Positions 31,311 to 40,395 of a stretch of DNA of 64,000 nucleotides are shown here, one piece after another. The notes under the pieces were generated by a model. It saw only the letters and a list, made by a program, of their open reading frames with translations, made no database searches and was not told the DNA's origin. Made by a program: the position numbers and the translations under genes. The stretch lies in the NCBI RefSeq assembly GCF_022808935.1, contig NZ_JAKZFR010000001.1:124001-188000 (forward strand). The letters run 5' to 3'. Origin of the DNA: Geothrix sp. SG200. Lineage in GTDB: Bacteria; Acidobacteriota; Holophagae; Holophagales; Holophagaceae. Position 1 is the stretch's first letter, and every line of letters begins with the position of its first letter.

Positions 31311-31338
31311 AATGTACCAGGTGTTGAGTAAAAGACAA
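31311..31338 (-). promoter_or_regulatory. Candidate sigma-70 promoter for the tRNA-Gln/Glu pair
   Basis: On the minus strand TTGTCT (31338-31333) and TACATT (31316-31311) are spaced by 16 bp; each matches 4 of 6 consensus bases. The expected start is about 9 nt before the tRNA-Gln 5' end. Local AT content is higher than in neighbouring genes. Confidence 0.45.
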
Positions 31339-31399
31339 GAGGTGGTTCCTGCAGGTGGGATGTAGTCTTCCAAAAAAGAAGGGATCTCCCGGAGGACCC

Positions 31400-32329
<930 letters not shown>

Positions 32330-32398
32330 GGGGGCCTCCTCAATGGAGGCGGGGGCTTCCAAGGTGGCTACCATGGGCCCTTCCAGGCGGAGGCACGG

Positions 32399-32863
32399 AT
32401 GGTTCTGCTCTTTCTCGTGATGGCCTTCGCCATCGGGCTGGCGGTGCCCCTCCAGTCGGCGGTCAACAACGCGCTCAGGGCATCGCTCCACAGCGGCTCC
32501 ATGCTGGCGGCCCTGGTGTCCTTCGCGGTGGGCACCGTGGCGTTGCTGGTGGTTTCCGCCCTCACGGGCCAGCCCTTCGCGGCGCTGGGCGGCCTCTCCC
32601 GCGTGCCGTGGTGGCAGTGGCTGGGCGGCTTCCTGGGAGCCTTCTTCGTGTTCGGGACGACCCTGCTCGCTCCCCGCATCGGCCTGGCGGCCATGGTGTC
32701 GCTCATCGTGGCCGGACAGGTGTGCTCCTCGCTGGCCTTCGATCATTTCGGCCTCATCGGCCTCCAGGCCCGGGGCCTGTCCTGGATCCGCCTTCTCGGG
32801 GCCGGATTCATCCTGGCGGGCGCGATCCTCGTGAACTTCGGCGACCGCTGGCTGGCGCGCTGA
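32399..32863 (+). CDS. YdcZ-family (DUF606) DMT-type membrane protein
   Basis: A 154-residue membrane protein with about five hydrophobic segments (VLLFLVMAFAIGLAVPLQSAVNN, AALVSFAVGTVALLVVSAL and following). The LQSAVNNALR start and the length fit the YdcZ/DUF606 half-size drug/metabolite transporters. GGAGG lies before the ATG. Substrate unknown. It follows the diguanylate cyclase by 69 bp and converges with a small Cys-rich gene. Confidence 0.8.
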   Translation: MVLLFLVMAFAIGLAVPLQSAVNNALRASLHSGSMLAALVSFAVGTVALLVVSALTGQPFAALGGLSRVPWWQWLGGFLGAFFVFGTTLLAPRIGLAAMVSLIVAGQVCSSLAFDHFGLIGLQARGLSWIRLLGAGFILAGAILVNFGDRWLAR

Positions 32864-32873
32864 GGCCGGCCGC

Positions 32874-33134
32874 TCAGGCCTTGCGGACCCGCTCGGCCAC
32901 CTTGTCGAGCGTGTCCCAGATCTGATGGCAGTCCTCGCAGGAGGAACGCGGATCGCCGCAGGGGAAGCCCTCGATGCCGATGCCCTGGCAGCGAGGGGTG
33001 CGGAAGAAGAACAGCAGCTCGCCGATGGAGGTCTGCATGCGCTCCCGGAGGGCCGCGTCCGGAAGGGAACGCAGGTCCTGGATGAGCTTCCACTCGGCGG
33101 GGCTGAGTTCGGGGCGGTCGATGGTCTGGGACAT
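32874..33134 (-). CDS. Small Cys-rich protein, unknown
   Basis: An 86-residue predicted cytoplasmic protein. The N-terminal half is helical and charged (SPAEWKLIQDLRSLPDAALRE in part). The C-terminal half has four Cys in the pattern C-x8-C-x6-C-x2-C (CQGIGIEGFPC...SSCEDC), with a nearby His, suggesting a zinc or Fe-S site. GGAG precedes the ATG at 33134. No family is recognised. Confidence 0.7.
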   Translation of the reverse strand: MSQTIDRPELSPAEWKLIQDLRSLPDAALRERMQTSIGELLFFFRTPRCQGIGIEGFPCGDPRSSCEDCHQIWDTLDKVAERVRKA

Positions 33135-33240
33135 GAGAACTCCGCGCACTCCCAAGTATACGGAGCTGGAAAGAAGTCTAAACCGGCTCCGAAGGCCTTC
33201 GTATCACCACCAACGTTCTCTGACAGCGCTGGAGGCCTCC

Positions 33241-34053
33241 ATGTCCCTCACCCATCCCCTCGCCGCGGCCGTGGCCGCCGTCCTCCTCTGGGCCCCGCTC
33301 GCCGCTCAGACCCAGGTGATCCAGCCCGCCAAGGCGGAGAAGGTCACGGAGACCCGCACGGTGCCCCTGGCGGCCGGCTCGACGCTCAAGGTGAAGAACG
33401 TCAACGGATTCATCCATGTGGAGGCCTGGGACCGCGACGAGGTGCAGTTCACAGGCGAGTTCAAGCCCAGCAGCCGGGACGAGCAGGTGAAGGTGGTCCT
33501 CGAATCCGGGAAGAACGGTCTGGAAATCCGCGGCGAGTATCCCAAGCACCATGGCTGGGGTTCCTACCAGGGGCCGCAGTGCCAGATGACCCTCAAAGTG
33601 CCGCGCCGCGTGGTTCCCTCCCTGGAGACCGTGAACGGCGAAGTGGCCCTCAGCGGAACCCGGGGCGCCGCCAGCCTCACCACCGTGAACGGCGGGGTCC
33701 GCGCCGTGGATCTCGGGGAGTCCCTGCAGGCCACCACGGTGAACGGCGCCGTCACCTTGGAGCGGGTGCAGGGTGGCCTCACCATCCAGACTGTGAACGG
33801 GACCATCAAGGGCACGGGCCTGGATGGGCAGGGCCGCGGGGTCAAGGCCGAGACCGTCAACGGCACCATCCACCTCCAGATCGCGGGCCTGAAGGGGCAC
33901 CTCACCGCCACCACGCTGAACGGCGGCATCACCTTCAAGGCCAAGGGGGCCGAGCAGGTGGAGGTGACCAAGCGACGGGTCACCGCCACCTTCCCCGGAG
34001 GGGATCAGGACATCCACCTGAGCACGGTGAACGGGGCGATCACCCTCGACTAG
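33241..34053 (+). CDS. Secreted DUF4097-like beta-solenoid protein
   Basis: A 270-residue exported protein with signal peptide (AAAVAAVLLWAPLAAQ). The body contains eight repeats centred on [TV]-[VL]-N-G followed by an alternating hydrophobic strand (NVNGFIHVEA, TVNGEVALSG, TVNGGVRAVD and so on to TVNGAITLD at the C-terminus), the pattern of the DUF4097/'adhesin-like' right-handed beta-helix. The ATG opens the signal peptide; a longer frame is rejected. It is 17 bp upstream of an aspartyl-protease-like gene and may be co-expressed. Function is unknown. Confidence 0.82.
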   Translation: MSLTHPLAAAVAAVLLWAPLAAQTQVIQPAKAEKVTETRTVPLAAGSTLKVKNVNGFIHVEAWDRDEVQFTGEFKPSSRDEQVKVVLESGKNGLEIRGEYPKHHGWGSYQGPQCQMTLKVPRRVVPSLETVNGEVALSGTRGAASLTTVNGGVRAVDLGESLQATTVNGAVTLERVQGGLTIQTVNGTIKGTGLDGQGRGVKAETVNGTIHLQIAGLKGHLTATTLNGGITFKAKGAEQVEVTKRRVTATFPGGDQDIHLSTVNGAITLD

Positions 34054-34069
34054 ATTGCCCGGAGTCTTG

Positions 34070-34915
34070 ATGCGACGCTGGATCACCCTCCTTCTCTGCG
34101 CCTGTGCCCTGGTTTCCGCGCAGGCGCAGGGCTCAGCTCCCGAAGCGGTCCTGGCCCTTGAGCCCTACCGGAAGACCATCGCCCTGCGCGCCACCGTGGG
34201 GGGCAGGGAGGGGCTGTTCCTCTTCGATACGGCGGGAGGGCTCTCCTTGATCTCGCCCGCCTTCGCCGAGAAGATCGGCCGCCAGCCCTGGGGCCGGTTG
34301 ACGGGCCACCAGATGATGGGCCAGCGCCTGGACACTCCGCGCTGCGACGACCTGGAGGTGAAGGTGGGCCGGCTGCAGCTGAAGGCGCCGGTGGTGGGGG
34401 TCCTGGACCTCATGACCCTCTTCCCCAAAGATGCGGCTCCCGTGGATGGCAGCCTGGCCCTGGATCTCTTCGATGGGAGGGCCATCACCCTCGACTTCCC
34501 GGCCGGCAGGCTCATCGTCGAGACGGCCGCAAGCCTGAAGGCCCGCGTCGGGAACAACCGGCCGCTGCCCTTGCGCCTGGCTCGCGAACTGCAGGGACGC
34601 GCCCTGTCGGCCCACGTGGGCGTGCCCACCTCCAAGGGGCTGGTGTGGATGGAACTCGATTCGGGGAACGGCGGGACGATCCTCGTGGCCAAGCCCTACG
34701 CGACGCTCGTTGGGCTGGATCCTGACAAGGAGGGCCCCCAGCAGGCGTCCTTCGAGGTTGGGCCAGGTCTCCGCGCCGTCGGGCCGGCATTCACGCCCGA
34801 CATGATCCTCGACGGCAACCTCGGCATGCCCTTTCTGAAGGACAAGGTCGTCACCTTCGATCTGGCCGCGGGCCGCCTGTGGATCGTTCCAAACCCCGCG
34901 CCGCCGCCTCATTGA
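34070..34915 (+). CDS. Exported retropepsin/pepsin-like aspartyl protease homologue
   Basis: A 281-residue exported protein (signal: ITLLLCACALVSAQAQ). Two aspartyl-protease-like half motifs are seen: LFLFDTAGGLSLIS near residue 50 and VWMELDSGNGGTILV near residue 200, each followed by a hydrophobic strand, consistent with a two-lobed single-chain enzyme. The first motif has D-T-A in place of the usual D-T/S-G, which may reduce activity. GGAG lies 5 bp before the ATG; a TTG at 34055 is a weaker alternative. It trails the DUF4097 gene. Confidence 0.72.
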   Translation: MRRWITLLLCACALVSAQAQGSAPEAVLALEPYRKTIALRATVGGREGLFLFDTAGGLSLISPAFAEKIGRQPWGRLTGHQMMGQRLDTPRCDDLEVKVGRLQLKAPVVGVLDLMTLFPKDAAPVDGSLALDLFDGRAITLDFPAGRLIVETAASLKARVGNNRPLPLRLARELQGRALSAHVGVPTSKGLVWMELDSGNGGTILVAKPYATLVGLDPDKEGPQQASFEVGPGLRAVGPAFTPDMILDGNLGMPFLKDKVVTFDLAAGRLWIVPNPAPPPH

Positions 34916-34995
34916 CCGGGGGCCATTCCAGCCACGAGAGCTGGTGGAGCAGGCTCTCCCCGTAGATAGGCACCCAAAGAGTCGTAAAAGAAATT

Positions 34996-35023
34996 TTGAT
35001 ATCGGATTGACAGGTCCTAATTT
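34996..35023 (+). promoter_or_regulatory. Candidate promoter in AT-rich nrfH leader
   Basis: The 160-bp spacer before nrfH is unusually AT-rich. TTGATA (5/6 of a -35) and TAATTT (3/6 of a -10) are spaced by 16 bp; a TTGACA at 35007 is an alternative -35 without a good -10. No clear FNR or NsrR palindrome was found. Confidence 0.3.
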
Positions 35024-35078
35024 TATCTCATCCTGTTCCGGTCGGAGGACGGACCCTCGGACATCGGATGGATACCCC

Positions 35079-35576
35079 GTGAGCGGAAAGCGTCGCCTCT
35101 TCCTGTTGAGCGTCCTCGCCAGCGTCTTCGCGGGCGTCTTCGTGGGGTCCGGGGCCTACACGTTCGTGGCGGCCCACGGCACCTCGTACCTGTCGAACGA
35201 TCCCCAGGTCTGCGTGAACTGCCACGTGATGCGGGGGGAGTACGACAGCTGGCGGCACGGTTCGCACCATGCGGTGGCCGTGTGCAACGACTGCCACCTG
35301 CCCCACGACAACGTCGTGAACAAGTTCTTCGTGAAGGCCAGCAACGGGTACCACCATTCGAAGGCCTTCACGCTCCTGAATTTCGCGGAGCCCATCCGCA
35401 TCAAGCCCGGCAACGCCAAGGTGCTGGAGGACAACTGCATCCGCTGCCACGGCGAACTGACGGGCGAGATCACCGCCCACGGCACCCTGGGCGTGCCCAC
35501 GGACCCTACCCAGAAGGCCGACCTCTACGGCTGCGTGCGCTGCCACCAGGAGGTGGGCCATGGGCCCATGGGCTGA
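35079..35576 (+). CDS. nrfH: NrfH-type tetrahaem cytochrome c (quinol dehydrogenase)
   Basis: The membrane-anchored electron donor to NrfA, taking electrons from menaquinol. It has 165 residues, typical of NrfH. An N-terminal membrane helix (LFLLSVLASVFAGVFVGSGAY) is followed by four CXXCH haem motifs: CVNCH (45-49), CNDCH, CIRCH and CVRCH. The Met after the first motif (CVNCHVM) fits NrfH, where a Met ligates haem 1. The GTG start is chosen so the helix is N-terminal; a longer frame runs through the AT-rich leader. nrfA follows after 87 bp. Confidence 0.92.
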   Translation: MSGKRRLFLLSVLASVFAGVFVGSGAYTFVAAHGTSYLSNDPQVCVNCHVMRGEYDSWRHGSHHAVAVCNDCHLPHDNVVNKFFVKASNGYHHSKAFTLLNFAEPIRIKPGNAKVLEDNCIRCHGELTGEITAHGTLGVPTDPTQKADLYGCVRCHQEVGHGPMG

Positions 35577-35663
35577 GCTTTCGACCGACCTGACCACCTA
35601 CTCCTGATCCCAACCCCGATCCCACTTCAAGGCGCGTGGCTCGCCACGCGGGAGGAACCCCAG

Positions 35664-37154
35664 ATGACCGACAACCCCACCCCGTTCTTCTCCCGGCCCG
35701 TGGTCCGGATGGGCCTCATCGCCGCGGGCGCCGCCGTGGCGACGGTGCTCGTGATGGCCCTCTACGCCAGCATCACCACCCGCAAGGCCGAGGCGAAGCA
35801 GACCAGCTTCAAGCTCGTGGACCTCGACGAGAAGGTCGTCGATCCCGCCCTGTGGGGGAAGAACTTCCCCCGCGAGTACGAGACCTACCTGAAGACCTCC
35901 GAGAAGTACAACACCAAGTACGGCGGCGCCGGCAGCGAAGCCCTGCCCAAGAGCCGCATCCTGGAGGACCCGCGGCTGGTGACCATCTTCGACGGCTATG
36001 CCTTCGCCATCGACTTCAACCAGCGCCGCGGCCACGCCTACATGCTGGACGACCAGCGCAACACCAAGCGCGTCACCGAGCGCAAGCAGCCCGGATCCTG
36101 CCTCCACTGCCACGCCTCCAACACGGTGGCCTTCCGCGAGCAGGGTCTGAAGGCCGGCGCACCCGGCACGCTGGATGAGGACTTCACCAGCGCCAACGCC
36201 CAGGCCCAGCTCATGGCCGGCTTCGAGGCCGTCTGCAAGATGCCTTACGCCGACGCCACCAAGCTCGTGAAACACCCCGTGGCCTGCATCGACTGCCACG
36301 ACCCAAAGAACATGGCCCTGCGCGTCACCAAGCCCGGCTTCATCCGCGGCATCGTGGCCCTGGCCAACAGCCCCGAACCCGTCCCGCACCTGCCGTCCAT
36401 CGAGAAGTGGCGCAAAGGCGACCGCGCCACGCCCTATGACGCGAACCGCGACGCCTCCCGCCAGGAGATGCGGTCCATGGTGTGCGGCCAGTGCCACGTG
36501 GAGTACTACTGCGGCCCCAAGGTCACGCTCTTCTTCCCCTGGAACAACGGCCTGAAGGTCGAGCAGATCGAGGCCACCTACGACAGCTACAAGTTCCCCG
36601 ACGGCCACCGCTTCTTCGACTGGCAGCACGGCAAGACCGGCGCCGAGGTCCTGAAGGCCCAGCACCCCGAGTTCGAGATGTGGAGCCAGGGCATCCATGC
36701 CCGGTCCGGCGTCTCCTGCTCCGACTGCCACATGCCCTACGTCCGCGAGGGCGCGCTCAAGATCAGCGACCACCAGGTGCGCAGCCCGCTGCTCAACGTC
36801 TCCCGCTCCTGCCAGACCTGCCACCGCTTCCCCGAGGAGGAATTGAAAGCCCGCGTGACGGCCATCCAGGACCGCACCAAGGCCCTCATGGACCGCGCCG
36901 AGGATGCCGTGGTGAACCTCATCAACGACATCGAGGCTGCCAAGAAGGCCGGTCTGGACGAGGCCAAGCTCAAGCCCATCCTCGAATTCCAGCGCAAGGC
37001 CCAGTGGCGGGTGGACTTCGTGAACGCCGAGAACTCCATGGGCTTCCACGCGCCCCAGGAGGTTGCCCGCATCCTCGGCGAGGCCATCGATTTCGGCCGG
37101 CAGGGCCAGGTGGCCCTCCGCGATCTGGGCGCCTCCAAGTCGGCCCGGAAGTAG
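35664..37154 (+). CDS. nrfA: Cytochrome c nitrite reductase (ammonia-forming), CXXCH at haem 1
   Basis: Reduces nitrite to ammonium with six electrons in the periplasm. It has 496 residues (family 440-520). An N-terminal helix (MGLIAAGAAVATVLVMALYA) may be an uncleaved anchor. Five haem motifs are visible: CLHCH (146-150), CIDCH, CGQCH, CSDCH and CQTCH. The active-site neighbourhood is conserved: CGQCHVEYYC with the catalytic Tyr and GIHARSGVSCSDCHMPY with the catalytic His. Most NrfA have CXXCK at the catalytic haem; here it is CXXCH, as reported for some other NrfA. It forms nrfHA with the preceding gene and is followed by a strong hairpin. Confidence 0.93.
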   Translation: MTDNPTPFFSRPVVRMGLIAAGAAVATVLVMALYASITTRKAEAKQTSFKLVDLDEKVVDPALWGKNFPREYETYLKTSEKYNTKYGGAGSEALPKSRILEDPRLVTIFDGYAFAIDFNQRRGHAYMLDDQRNTKRVTERKQPGSCLHCHASNTVAFREQGLKAGAPGTLDEDFTSANAQAQLMAGFEAVCKMPYADATKLVKHPVACIDCHDPKNMALRVTKPGFIRGIVALANSPEPVPHLPSIEKWRKGDRATPYDANRDASRQEMRSMVCGQCHVEYYCGPKVTLFFPWNNGLKVEQIEATYDSYKFPDGHRFFDWQHGKTGAEVLKAQHPEFEMWSQGIHARSGVSCSDCHMPYVREGALKISDHQVRSPLLNVSRSCQTCHRFPEEELKARVTAIQDRTKALMDRAEDAVVNLINDIEAAKKAGLDEAKLKPILEFQRKAQWRVDFVNAENSMGFHAPQEVARILGEAIDFGRQGQVALRDLGASKSARK

Positions 37155-37174
37155 GCATCTCCACTTTGCACCCC

Positions 37175-37201
37175 GTGGGGCCGGCTCAGCCGGCCCCACT
37201 T
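37175..37201 (+). terminator. Hairpin after nrfA
   Basis: GTGGGGCCGGC and GCCGGCCCCAC form a perfect 11-bp stem with a TCA loop, followed by TT, 20 bp after the nrfA stop. Likely end of the nrfHA transcript. Confidence 0.6.
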
Positions 37202-37269
37202 GCGTCAGGGGGTAGCATGGAAGGAACCGATCCCACCTATGACCTGCTCCGTGCATCCGGAGGCGTCCC

Positions 37270-37950
37270 ATGGCCCGTTTCCGCCTGATCTTCCTGGCCC
37301 TGATCCTGGTCCTGGGCCGCGGGCTCGCCGCCCAGTCCCACCTCGCCGAGGGATTCACGGGACTGCCCGCCGGCGCCACAGTGGCTGTGATGCCGCTCGA
37401 CGTGGAGCTGTTCGCCGTGACCGCCGGCGGCGTGCTGGAGCCCCGGGCGGAGTGGACCACCAAGGCCATCGCGAACCTGAAGGAGGTGCTCCGCCTTCGG
37501 AAGGCTGGGCAGAGCGGGACCTTTGTGCCCGTGCCAGCCGGGGACGGAGAGCTTCTGGCGGAGCTCAACCACCTGCACGGCGCCGTGGCCCGCGCCATCG
37601 ACCTCCACCACTTCGGCAGCTGGAAGCTGCCCAGCAAGGCCGGGAAGCTCGACTGGTCCCTGGGCGAGGAGGTTGCCGAAATCCGGAAGCAGGCCTCGGC
37701 GGAGTACGCGCTGTTCATCTTCCTGCGGGACAGCTACGCCACCGGCGGCCGGGTGGCGACCATGGTCCTCTACGCGGCGCTGGGCGTGGGGGTGGGCGGA
37801 GGCGCCCAGGTGGGCTACGCCTCCCTGGTGGACCTGAAGACGGGCCGCATCCTGTGGTTCAACGAGATGGCCAAGGTCACCGGAGATGTGCGGGAACTGG
37901 AACCCGCGAAGGCCACCCTCGGCCATCTGCTCAAGGACTTCCCGGAGTAG
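37270..37950 (+). CDS. Exported protein of unknown function
   Basis: A 226-residue exported protein (signal: LIFLALILVLGRGLAAQ). It contains AGATVAVMPLDVELFAVTAGG and a hydrophobic Gly-rich stretch (ATMVLYAALGVGVGGGAQVGYASLV, quoted in part) followed by DLKTGRILWFN, a pattern seen in envelope proteins that report on 'VDLKTGR-x-LWF' lipoprotein-like families. No known domain is assigned with confidence. GGAGG precedes the ATG. It is 3 bp upstream of the M48 peptidase, so the two are very probably co-translated. Confidence 0.7.
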   Translation: MARFRLIFLALILVLGRGLAAQSHLAEGFTGLPAGATVAVMPLDVELFAVTAGGVLEPRAEWTTKAIANLKEVLRLRKAGQSGTFVPVPAGDGELLAELNHLHGAVARAIDLHHFGSWKLPSKAGKLDWSLGEEVAEIRKQASAEYALFIFLRDSYATGGRVATMVLYAALGVGVGGGAQVGYASLVDLKTGRILWFNEMAKVTGDVRELEPAKATLGHLLKDFPE

Positions 37951-37953
37951 GGT

Positions 37954-39120
37954 GTGGACCGCCGCGACTTCGTCGGAACCTGCGGGTGCTGCGGCGCCAT
38001 GGCCCTCCTGGGCCCGGCGCTGAGGGCGGCGCAGGCCTGGACGCCGCCGCCCCGGATCCCGCGGCCCTCGCCGAAGACGGATGAGGGCGGCCTCTGGGCC
38101 CTCATGGACCGGGAGGAGGAGCGCCTGCGCCAGAGCTCCTTCCTGGTGCGGGACGGGGCCCTCTCCGCCTATGTCCACGCCATCACCTGCCGCCTGGCCC
38201 AGGCCCACTGCCCGGACGTTCGCACCTACGTGGTCCGGTCCCCCTACTTCAACGCGAACATGGCCCCCAATGGCATGATGCAGGTCTGGACAGGGCTGAT
38301 CCTCCGGGCGGAGAACGAAGCCCAGCTGGCGGCGGTGATCGGCCACGAGGTGGGGCACTACATGGCCCGCCATTCGGTGGAGCGCCTCCGGGACGCCAAG
38401 TCGCGGACGGCCTTCGCCCATGTCTTGGGCCTGGTGCCCGTGGCCGGCACGCTGGCGGGCCTGGGCGTCCTGGCTGGGGCGTTCGCCTACAGCCGGAACC
38501 ACGAGCGGGTGGCCGATCAGATCGGGCTGGAGCTGATGGCCGCCGCGGGCTATCCGCCCCTGGAGGCCTCGAAGGTCTGGACGAACCTCCTGGCGGAACT
38601 GCAGGCGGAGAAGGACTGGACGGGCGATGCCTCCTCCCGGAGCCTCCTCTTCGCCACGCACCCCACGGAGAAGGAGCGCCAGACCAAGCTGGAGGCCGCG
38701 GCCAAGGCGCTCGGCCAATCGGAGCTCGACCCCCGCGTCCCGGCGCTCCGCCAGGCCACGGCGCCCTGGCGCCAAGTCTGGCTGGAGGACGAGCTCCGGC
38801 GCCGCAAGTTCGGCGAGAGCCTGGCGCTGCTGGACCGGCTCACCGCGGCGGATCCCCAGGATGGCCAGGCCGCCTACTTTCTTGGCGAGGCCTACCGCCT
38901 GCGGGCCTCGGAGGGGGACGGCGAGCGCGCGCTGGCCGCCTACCAGAAGGCCGCGGGCCTGCCGGGCGCGCCGCCCGAAGTCCACCGGGCCCTGGGCGTC
39001 CTCCACCGCAAGGCCGGACGGTTGCCCGAGATGCGGGAGGCCTTCGGCCGGTACCTGGCGGCCCGCCCCGATGCCGAGGACGCCGAGATGATCCGTTCCT
39101 ATCTGACGGAAGGGGGTTGA
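37954..39120 (+). CDS. Tat-type M48 metallopeptidase with C-terminal TPRs
   Basis: A predicted periplasmic zinc protease of 388 residues. The GTG start gives MDRRDFVGTCGCCG, a twin-arginine signal, then a hydrophobic core. The M48 zinc motif HEVGH (AVIGHEVGHYMARHS) and the downstream third-ligand region ERVADQIGLEL are present. From about residue 290 there are TPR-like repeats (DGQAAYFLGEAYRL, PEVHRALGVLHRK). The layout resembles BepA/LoiP-type envelope quality-control proteases. It sits between two envelope proteins of unknown function, with near-zero spacing, suggesting a three-gene envelope operon. Confidence 0.88.
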   Translation: MDRRDFVGTCGCCGAMALLGPALRAAQAWTPPPRIPRPSPKTDEGGLWALMDREEERLRQSSFLVRDGALSAYVHAITCRLAQAHCPDVRTYVVRSPYFNANMAPNGMMQVWTGLILRAENEAQLAAVIGHEVGHYMARHSVERLRDAKSRTAFAHVLGLVPVAGTLAGLGVLAGAFAYSRNHERVADQIGLELMAAAGYPPLEASKVWTNLLAELQAEKDWTGDASSRSLLFATHPTEKERQTKLEAAAKALGQSELDPRVPALRQATAPWRQVWLEDELRRRKFGESLALLDRLTAADPQDGQAAYFLGEAYRLRASEGDGERALAAYQKAAGLPGAPPEVHRALGVLHRKAGRLPEMREAFGRYLAARPDAEDAEMIRSYLTEGG

Positions 39121-39121
39121 G

Positions 39122-39727
39122 ATGAACCTGAAGCCCGTGCTCCTCGTCGCGCTCCTCGCCTCGCTGGTGCTGTTGGCCGCCTGCGCGAAACCGGCCACCT
39201 GGGTGGGCGTCACGCCCGGGGAAATGGTGGTGTGCGAGCGTCTGGCGGTCCGCATCGACGGCGCCTGGAGCCGCCTCGAGGGCACCCAGCAGCCCAAGCA
39301 TGATGTCTGGACCTCCGAGGGCATGCCCCTGGACCAGCTCCACTTCTATGCAGGGCTCGCCGAGGGGGAGGCCTTCGTGGTCGTCAAGGACCGTCCGGCC
39401 GACAAGCCCATCCCCCGCTTCCGGAAGGACATGCAGGCCCAGGACGTGGTGGAGATGTACGAAGCCTTCGCCAGCCGCGACGGCAGCGTCTTCAAGCTGG
39501 AGAAGCTGGCCCCGGCACGGTTCGCGGACGAGAGCGGCTTCCGGTTCGAGTTCAGCCGGGTGAGGAAGGGCGACGAGGTCCGCACGCGGGGCGTGGCCTA
39601 CGGGGCCATCCATCGCGGCGAGCTCTTCCTCATGGTGTACGAGGCCCCCAGGATCCACTACTTCGCCAAGCACCTGCCCCAGGTCGAGGCCATCGCCCAG
39701 TCCGCGCGCGCCCGCGAGAAGGGCTGA
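39122..39727 (+). CDS. Lipoprotein of unknown function
   Basis: A 201-residue lipoprotein: the signal ends with LVLLAAC (Cys 21). The mature part begins AKPATWVGVTPGEMVVCERL and has no recognised domain; it is rich in short beta-strand patterns. The start overlaps the M48 stop region (TGAGATG, one base between), so it is translated with the protease. It may be a partner or substrate of that enzyme; this is inference from gene order. Confidence 0.75.
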   Translation: MNLKPVLLVALLASLVLLAACAKPATWVGVTPGEMVVCERLAVRIDGAWSRLEGTQQPKHDVWTSEGMPLDQLHFYAGLAEGEAFVVVKDRPADKPIPRFRKDMQAQDVVEMYEAFASRDGSVFKLEKLAPARFADESGFRFEFSRVRKGDEVRTRGVAYGAIHRGELFLMVYEAPRIHYFAKHLPQVEAIAQSARAREKG

Positions 39728-39807
39728 CCAGAGAAGGGAATCGCTTGACGAAGGCCGGTGACCTCCGGAGGCTGGAGCCATTGATTCCAAGTCCGCCGGA
39801 GGCTCCG

Positions 39808-40392
39808 ATGCAGAAGCTGTCCATCGTTCCCGCCCTGCTGCGCCTCATCTCCGAGGGCAGCTTTTTCAAGCAGGTCTTCTCCTGGCTCCTCCGGTTGTGG
39901 ACCGTGGCCGCCCTGGTGGCGGGAATCTGGCTGTCCATCGAGCTGTGGCGGGGCGGCGGGACGAGCACCCAGGCCATCTTCGGACAGCTGGTCTTCCAGG
40001 TCGCCCTGGTCCTGGCCGCCTACCTCGTGGCCCACCTGAGCTGGGTGCGGGCCCAGGACGTGGCGGCCATGCCCCAGATCGCCGGTGAGGTGATCATCCC
40101 TCTCACGCGGCTGCTGCTGCGGCTGGGCGGGGAGCTCTACGCCAGCCTGATGGCCGTGGCCAGCGTGGGCGGCGCCCTCATGATCTGGATCAGCGCCGGC
40201 GAGGCGCGACCTGACATGGGCGAGCTGCGCATGCTCCTGCCTGCCGCCGGCGGCGACCCCTTCCCTGCGGGCCTGGCCATGCTGCTCGCCGGCCTGGCTT
40301 CCGCCGCCCTGGGCCTCCTGGGCGGCTACCTCGCCTCCGAACTCCTGGGCCTGCTCTGCGCCATCGAGAGCAACACGCGGAAGCAGGGCTGA
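39808..40392 (+). CDS. Inner-membrane protein of unknown function
   Basis: A 194-residue membrane protein with about four hydrophobic segments (LWTVAALVAGIWLSIELW, AIFGQLVFQVALVLAAYLVAH, YASLMAVASVGGALMIWIS, GLAMLLAGLASAALGLLGGYL). GGAGG precedes the ATG at 39808; a TTG at 39745 is less likely. It follows the envelope cluster by 80 bp and converges with a WYL regulator, 3 bp from its stop. No family recognised. Confidence 0.72.
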   Translation: MQKLSIVPALLRLISEGSFFKQVFSWLLRLWTVAALVAGIWLSIELWRGGGTSTQAIFGQLVFQVALVLAAYLVAHLSWVRAQDVAAMPQIAGEVIIPLTRLLLRLGGELYASLMAVASVGGALMIWISAGEARPDMGELRMLLPAAGGDPFPAGLAMLLAGLASAALGLLGGYLASELLGLLCAIESNTRKQG

Positions 40393-40395
40393 GAC

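Noticed and set aside
34996-35010. FNR-type box upstream of nrfH
   Set aside because: TTGAT is present but the matching ATCAA half is not at the right spacing.
34944-35078. N-terminal extension of nrfH from ATG 34944
   Set aside because: The extra 45 residues run through the AT-rich leader, are not NrfH-like and would bury the membrane anchor.
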